A stretch of DNA of 64,000 nt from NCBI RefSeq assembly GCF_024435355.1, contig NZ_JAMJWG010000025.1, forward strand, positions 1 to 64,000. The letters run 5' to 3'. How positions within the stretch are numbered: position 1 is the first letter of the stretch; every line of letters begins with the position of its first letter. The stretch comes from Streptomyces odontomachi. GTDB taxonomy: Bacteria > Actinomycetota > Actinomycetes > Streptomycetales > Streptomycetaceae. Made by a program: the position numbers and the translations under genes. A model generated the notes under the pieces. That model made no database searches, was not told the DNA's origin, and saw nothing but the letters and a program-made list of their open reading frames with translations. Positions 60,651 through 64,000 of this stretch are shown piece by piece.

Positions 60651-60671
60651 CCGCCCGCTCCCCCTTCCCCC

Positions 60672-60727
60672 CTTCCCGCTTCCGGCTTCCCGCTTCCGGC
60701 TTCCGGCTTCCGGCTTCCGGCTTCCGA
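60672..60727. repeat. 7-bp microsatellite (CTTCCGG)
   Basis: Eight consecutive 7-bp units, mostly CTTCCGG with two CTTCCCG variants and a final CTTCCGA, lie 60-115 bases upstream of the SARP gene. Copy number could vary between strains and change promoter spacing. Confidence 0.85.
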
Positions 60728-60786
60728 AGGAATGTGCTCGACCTTTGCGCTTCCGTAGGATGCTCGTGTCTTGCGGGGGAGGCGAG

Positions 60787-63700
60787 ATGGAGTTCCGACT
60801 GCTGGGACCGTTGGAGGTCGTCGGGGACGGGGAGCCGGTGTGCCTTGGCGGGCCGCGGGAGCGGGCCGTGCTGGGGGCGTTGCTGCTGCGGGCCAACCGG
60901 ATCGCGACCGTTCCCTATCTGGTGGACGCGGTGTGGGACCGGTCGCCCGCCTCACCGGAGACCAATCTGCGCACCTACGTCACCGGGTTGCGGCGGCGTC
61001 TCGGTACGGCGCCCGACGGCTCCGCCCGGCTGCTGACCAAGGACGGTGGCTACCTGCTGGTCGCCGGGCGCGACGAGCTGGACCTGACCGTCTTCGACGA
61101 CCTGGTCGAACGGGGCGACCGTGCGCTCGCCGGGAACGACACGGAGGCGGCGGCCGAGTCGTTCCGCTCGGCCCTGGACACCTGGCGCGGTGAGCCGCTG
61201 GACGGGTGCCGCACGGGACCGGGGCTGCGGGCCGAGCTGGCCCGGCTGCGGGAGCGGCGGCTGCACGCCGTCGAGCAGCACGCGAAGGCGTGCGTCCGGC
61301 TGGGGCAGCACGGGGCGGCCATCGACGACCTGCGGCGGCTGGTCGTCGAGCACCCGCTGCGTGAGGAGCTGTGGGCGCAGCTCATGATCGCGCTGTGCCG
61401 GTCCGGCCGGCGTGCCGAGGCCCTGGAGGCCTATGCCACGGTGCGGCACCGGCTCGTCGAGGAGCTCGGGGTGGATCCGGGCGCGCGGCTGCGCACGCTG
61501 CACGCGGAGATCCTCCGTGACGACCAGGACAGCCCCGAGGTCGGCCCGCGGATGGCCGCCGAGCCGGCGGTCCGGCCCGCACAGCTCCCCGCCGACCTGC
61601 CCACGTTCACCGGTCGCGACGACGAGCTCCGCCGGCTGCACGACCTGCTGCGCGCCGATCCGCCGTCGACGGTGCGAGTCGGCGCGATCGACGGGATGCC
61701 CGGCATCGGCAAGACCGCGCTGGCCGTGCACACCGCGCACCAGCTGACGCCGCACTACCCGGACGGGCAGCTGTTCGTGGACCTCCACGGCCACACCCAC
61801 GGCATCGAGCCGACCAAGCCCGCCAAGGCACTCGACCAGCTGTTACGTGCCCTCGGCGTGCCCGGCGAGATCGTGCCCGACGAGGTGGAGCCGGCCGCGG
61901 CGCTGTACCGCAGCCGGATCGCGGGCCGGCGCATCCTCGTCGTGCTGGACAACGCCGCGGACGAGGACCAGATCGAACCGCTGCTGCCCGGCACCCCCGG
62001 CTGCCTGGTCCTGGTCACCAGCAGGCGCCGGCTGACCGGCCTCGACCACGCCGTCCCGCTCAGCCTCGACGTGCTGCCGCTGCCCGACGCGGTCGCCCTG
62101 TTCACGGACATCACCGGCCCGCAGAAGGACGTCGAGCCGGTACGCGACATCGTGCGGCTGTGCGGGCAGCTGCCGCTCGCCATCCGGATCGCGGCGGCCC
62201 GGCTGCGGGCCCGCTCCAGCTGGACCCTCGACCATCTCGTCGACCGCCTGCGCGACCAGCGTCGCCGGCTGGGTGAGCTGTCCTCCGGACAGCGCGGTGT
62301 CGCGGCGGCCATCAGCCTGTCCTACGGCCAGCTCCGCCCGGACCAGCAACAGGTGTTCCGGCTGCTCGGCCTGCACCCGGGCGCCGACGTCGACGCCGCC
62401 GCCGCTGCCGCGCTCACCGGCACCGGGAGCCCCCAGGACGCCGAAGACGTCCTGGAGACTCTGCTCGACGCCCATCTGCTGCACCAGCACCACACCGGCC
62501 GGTACCAGTTCCACGACCTCGTCCGTGCGCACGCCGCCCAGACCTGCCACGAGCACGAGCCGGCAACGGCCCGGCAGTCGGCCCTCACCCGGCTGCTCGA
62601 CCACTACGCCGGCGCCGCGACGGCCGCCATGGACGTGGCCTACCCGAACGACATCCACCGCCGGCCCCGCTGGTCACGGCCCGCCGCCGCGCCGGCCGAC
62701 GAGACCCGGGCCACGAGGTGGCTCGACGACGAGCAGGCCAACCTGCTCGACATGGCCGCACACGCCGCCGGACACGGCTGGCCCGCGCACGCGGTGCACC
62801 TGTCGGCCACCCTGTCCCAGCACCTCGAGACCCGAGGGCACCTCATCGGCGCCGAACGGTTGCACACCGAGGCGGTGACCGCCGCACGGCGGATCGGCGA
62901 CCGCGCCGGCGAACTGGCCGCTCTGAACGCGGCCGGCCTCGTCCACCGGCTGCGCGGCCGGCAGGACCCGTCCCGTGACTGCTACCAGCGCGCCCTCGAC
63001 CTGGCGCGCGACCTCGGCGACCGGCAGGGCGAACTCAACGCGGTACGGGGCCTCGGCAACAGCCACCACATGCAGGGCCACTTCACGCAAGCGGCCGGCC
63101 ACTACCGGCCGGCGCTGGCCCTCGCCCGCGCCATCGGCGACCAGGGCACCGAGGCCGACGTGCTGCGGGGCATCGGTGACATCCACCGGCTGCGTGGCGA
63201 GCACACCGCAGCGGCCGACCACTACCAGCAGGCCCTGGAGATCGCCATCGCCTACGGCGACCGCAACCGCGAGCTGCACGTGCTGTTCGGCCTCGGCAAC
63301 GTGCACTACTCACGCGGCCAGTTCGAGCCGGCCGCCGAGCACTACAGGCGCAGTCTGCGCCTGGCACGCGTCACCGGCGACCGCAAGGGCGAGCTGTACG
63401 CACTCCTCGGACTCGGTGACATCCACCGCATGCAGGGCCGGCCGGAGGCCGCGCTCGACACCTACCTCCAGGTGCTGGACCTCACCAAGACGATGGGCAA
63501 TCTCAACTACCAGTTCGAGGCCCTGCACGCCCTCGGGCACGCCTACCTGCTGGTCGGCGACGCCGACCGCGCGCTCACCCACCAGCAGGACGCCCTTGCC
63601 CTGGCGTGCAACCTGGAACAACTCAGTGACCAGGCCCGCGCCCACGACGGCCTGGCCCGCGTCCACCACGCACTCGGCCAGGGCGAGCAGGCCCGCCCGC

Positions 63701-63810
63701 ACTGGGCACGGTGCCTGGCCCTGCTCGACGAACTGGGCCTGACCGAGGTCGAGGACGTCAACGCGGAGTCGGTCAGGGCCCAGCTCGCCGAGCACATCCA
63801 CGCCCCGTAG
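60787..63810 (+). CDS. SARP/AfsR-type regulator with NB-ARC and TPR domains
   Basis: A 1007-residue regulator. Residues ~1-95 are an OmpR-like winged helix (RLLGPLEVVGDGEPVCLGGP), ~97-245 a bacterial transcriptional activator domain, ~275-560 an NTPase with P-loop GMPGIGKT (~301-308) and LVVLDNA Walker B, then winged-helix and seven or more TPRs (~690-980) with GxxHxxxG repeats. AfsR-like proteins activate secondary-metabolite promoters. Codon 353 (61843-61845) is TTA, so translation may depend on bldA. ATG 60787 follows GGGGGAGG. No biosynthetic genes are adjacent within the window; its targets may lie further right or be distant. Confidence 0.92.
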   Translation: MEFRLLGPLEVVGDGEPVCLGGPRERAVLGALLLRANRIATVPYLVDAVWDRSPASPETNLRTYVTGLRRRLGTAPDGSARLLTKDGGYLLVAGRDELDLTVFDDLVERGDRALAGNDTEAAAESFRSALDTWRGEPLDGCRTGPGLRAELARLRERRLHAVEQHAKACVRLGQHGAAIDDLRRLVVEHPLREELWAQLMIALCRSGRRAEALEAYATVRHRLVEELGVDPGARLRTLHAEILRDDQDSPEVGPRMAAEPAVRPAQLPADLPTFTGRDDELRRLHDLLRADPPSTVRVGAIDGMPGIGKTALAVHTAHQLTPHYPDGQLFVDLHGHTHGIEPTKPAKALDQLLRALGVPGEIVPDEVEPAAALYRSRIAGRRILVVLDNAADEDQIEPLLPGTPGCLVLVTSRRRLTGLDHAVPLSLDVLPLPDAVALFTDITGPQKDVEPVRDIVRLCGQLPLAIRIAAARLRARSSWTLDHLVDRLRDQRRRLGELSSGQRGVAAAISLSYGQLRPDQQQVFRLLGLHPGADVDAAAAAALTGTGSPQDAEDVLETLLDAHLLHQHHTGRYQFHDLVRAHAAQTCHEHEPATARQSALTRLLDHYAGAATAAMDVAYPNDIHRRPRWSRPAAAPADETRATRWLDDEQANLLDMAAHAAGHGWPAHAVHLSATLSQHLETRGHLIGAERLHTEAVTAARRIGDRAGELAALNAAGLVHRLRGRQDPSRDCYQRALDLARDLGDRQGELNAVRGLGNSHHMQGHFTQAAGHYRPALALARAIGDQGTEADVLRGIGDIHRLRGEHTAAADHYQQALEIAIAYGDRNRELHVLFGLGNVHYSRGQFEPAAEHYRRSLRLARVTGDRKGELYALLGLGDIHRMQGRPEAALDTYLQVLDLTKTMGNLNYQFEALHALGHAYLLVGDADRALTHQQDALALACNLEQLSDQARAHDGLARVHHALGQGEQARPHWARCLALLDELGLTEVEDVNAESVRAQLAEHIHAP

Positions 63811-63945
63811 CGGCGCGCGGATCGCCCGTAGGGGCGCGGGGCTCAGAGCGCCCACCGCACCACGTCCTCCAGCAGGTCCACGCCCGGCGCCGGCGCCGCC
63901 TCGTCGAAGTGCCGGCATCGGTCCCGGGCGCGCCGCCGGCCCCCG

Positions 63946-64000
63946 TCAGGCGGACTCCGGAAGGTCCGGTATCCGGCCGTCGACGGGCAGCGTGGGCACG
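63946..64000 (-). CDS. C-terminal end of a gene continuing past the window
   Basis: On the minus strand an open frame enters from the right edge and ends VPTLPVDGRIPDLPESA at a TGA (63948-63946). Only 17 residues are visible, so no function can be given. Between it and the SARP stop, another frame ending RHFDEAAPAPGVDLLEDVVR and WAL at 63843 also looks protein-like; it could be a frameshifted or separate short gene end. Confidence 0.4.
   Translation of the reverse strand, partial: VPTLPVDGRIPDLPESA

Overview
The window is high-GC actinobacterial DNA, most likely from Streptomyces or a close relative. Supporting signs are strong third-position GC bias, GTG and apparently leaderless starts, two F420-dependent enzymes in tandem, a SARP/AfsR-type regulator, sugar ABC transporters without their own ATPase, rare TTA codons in secondary-metabolism genes, and copies of a GGGGCGCGGGGAACTG intergenic repeat. 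No tRNA, rRNA, CRISPR array, transposase or phage gene was seen.

(1) 220-19124, a compact natural-product locus. It holds a TIM-barrel glycosidase-like protein, a drug-efflux MFS transporter, a 4829-residue hybrid PKS/NRPS, and a stand-alone condensation protein with an N-terminal TubC-type docking domain. The synthase reads acyl ligase - KR - ACP - KS - AT - ACP - aminotransferase - luciferase-like monooxygenase - C - A - PCP. This is a microginin-type order that predicts an alpha-hydroxy-beta-amino acyl unit joined to one amino acid. No thioesterase is present. Exporter and synthase each carry one TTA codon, and part of a genomic intergenic repeat lies in frame inside the KS-AT linker.

(2) 19193-29399, housekeeping and small metabolic units: PolX, a CapA-type phosphoesterase, a small secreted protein, an APC permease/ROK kinase operon facing a ROK repressor with an operator that overlaps the promoter, two F420 enzymes, and a methyltransferase remnant. 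(3) 29566-37836: a secreted beta-helix protein, then a six-gene operon (double Lrp-like regulator, CE4-type deacetylase, MHS transporter, SDR, ketopantoate-reductase-like enzyme, M20 peptidase) in which all five junctions are ATGA overlaps.

(4) 37952-49702. A 172-bp tandem repeat precedes an apparent amine or nitrogen-compound catabolic region: GlcG/HbpS-like protein, aldehyde dehydrogenase, PucR regulator, MFS, RidA, a polytopic permease, a heme-oxygenase-like diiron (HDO) protein, two Rieske proteins and a ferredoxin reductase. A recurring GCACAAT/TGTGCAC motif sits upstream of these transcripts and suggests one regulon.

(5) 49725-64000: a secreted nuclease/phosphatase-fold protein, then a glycan-use locus with divergent arms. 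One arm has a GH59 galactosylceramidase-like enzyme and a GH2 enzyme; the other has a cellulase-like GH, a binding lipoprotein and two permeases. A TTA-containing SARP/NB-ARC/TPR regulator follows, and the C-terminus of one more gene lies at the right edge.
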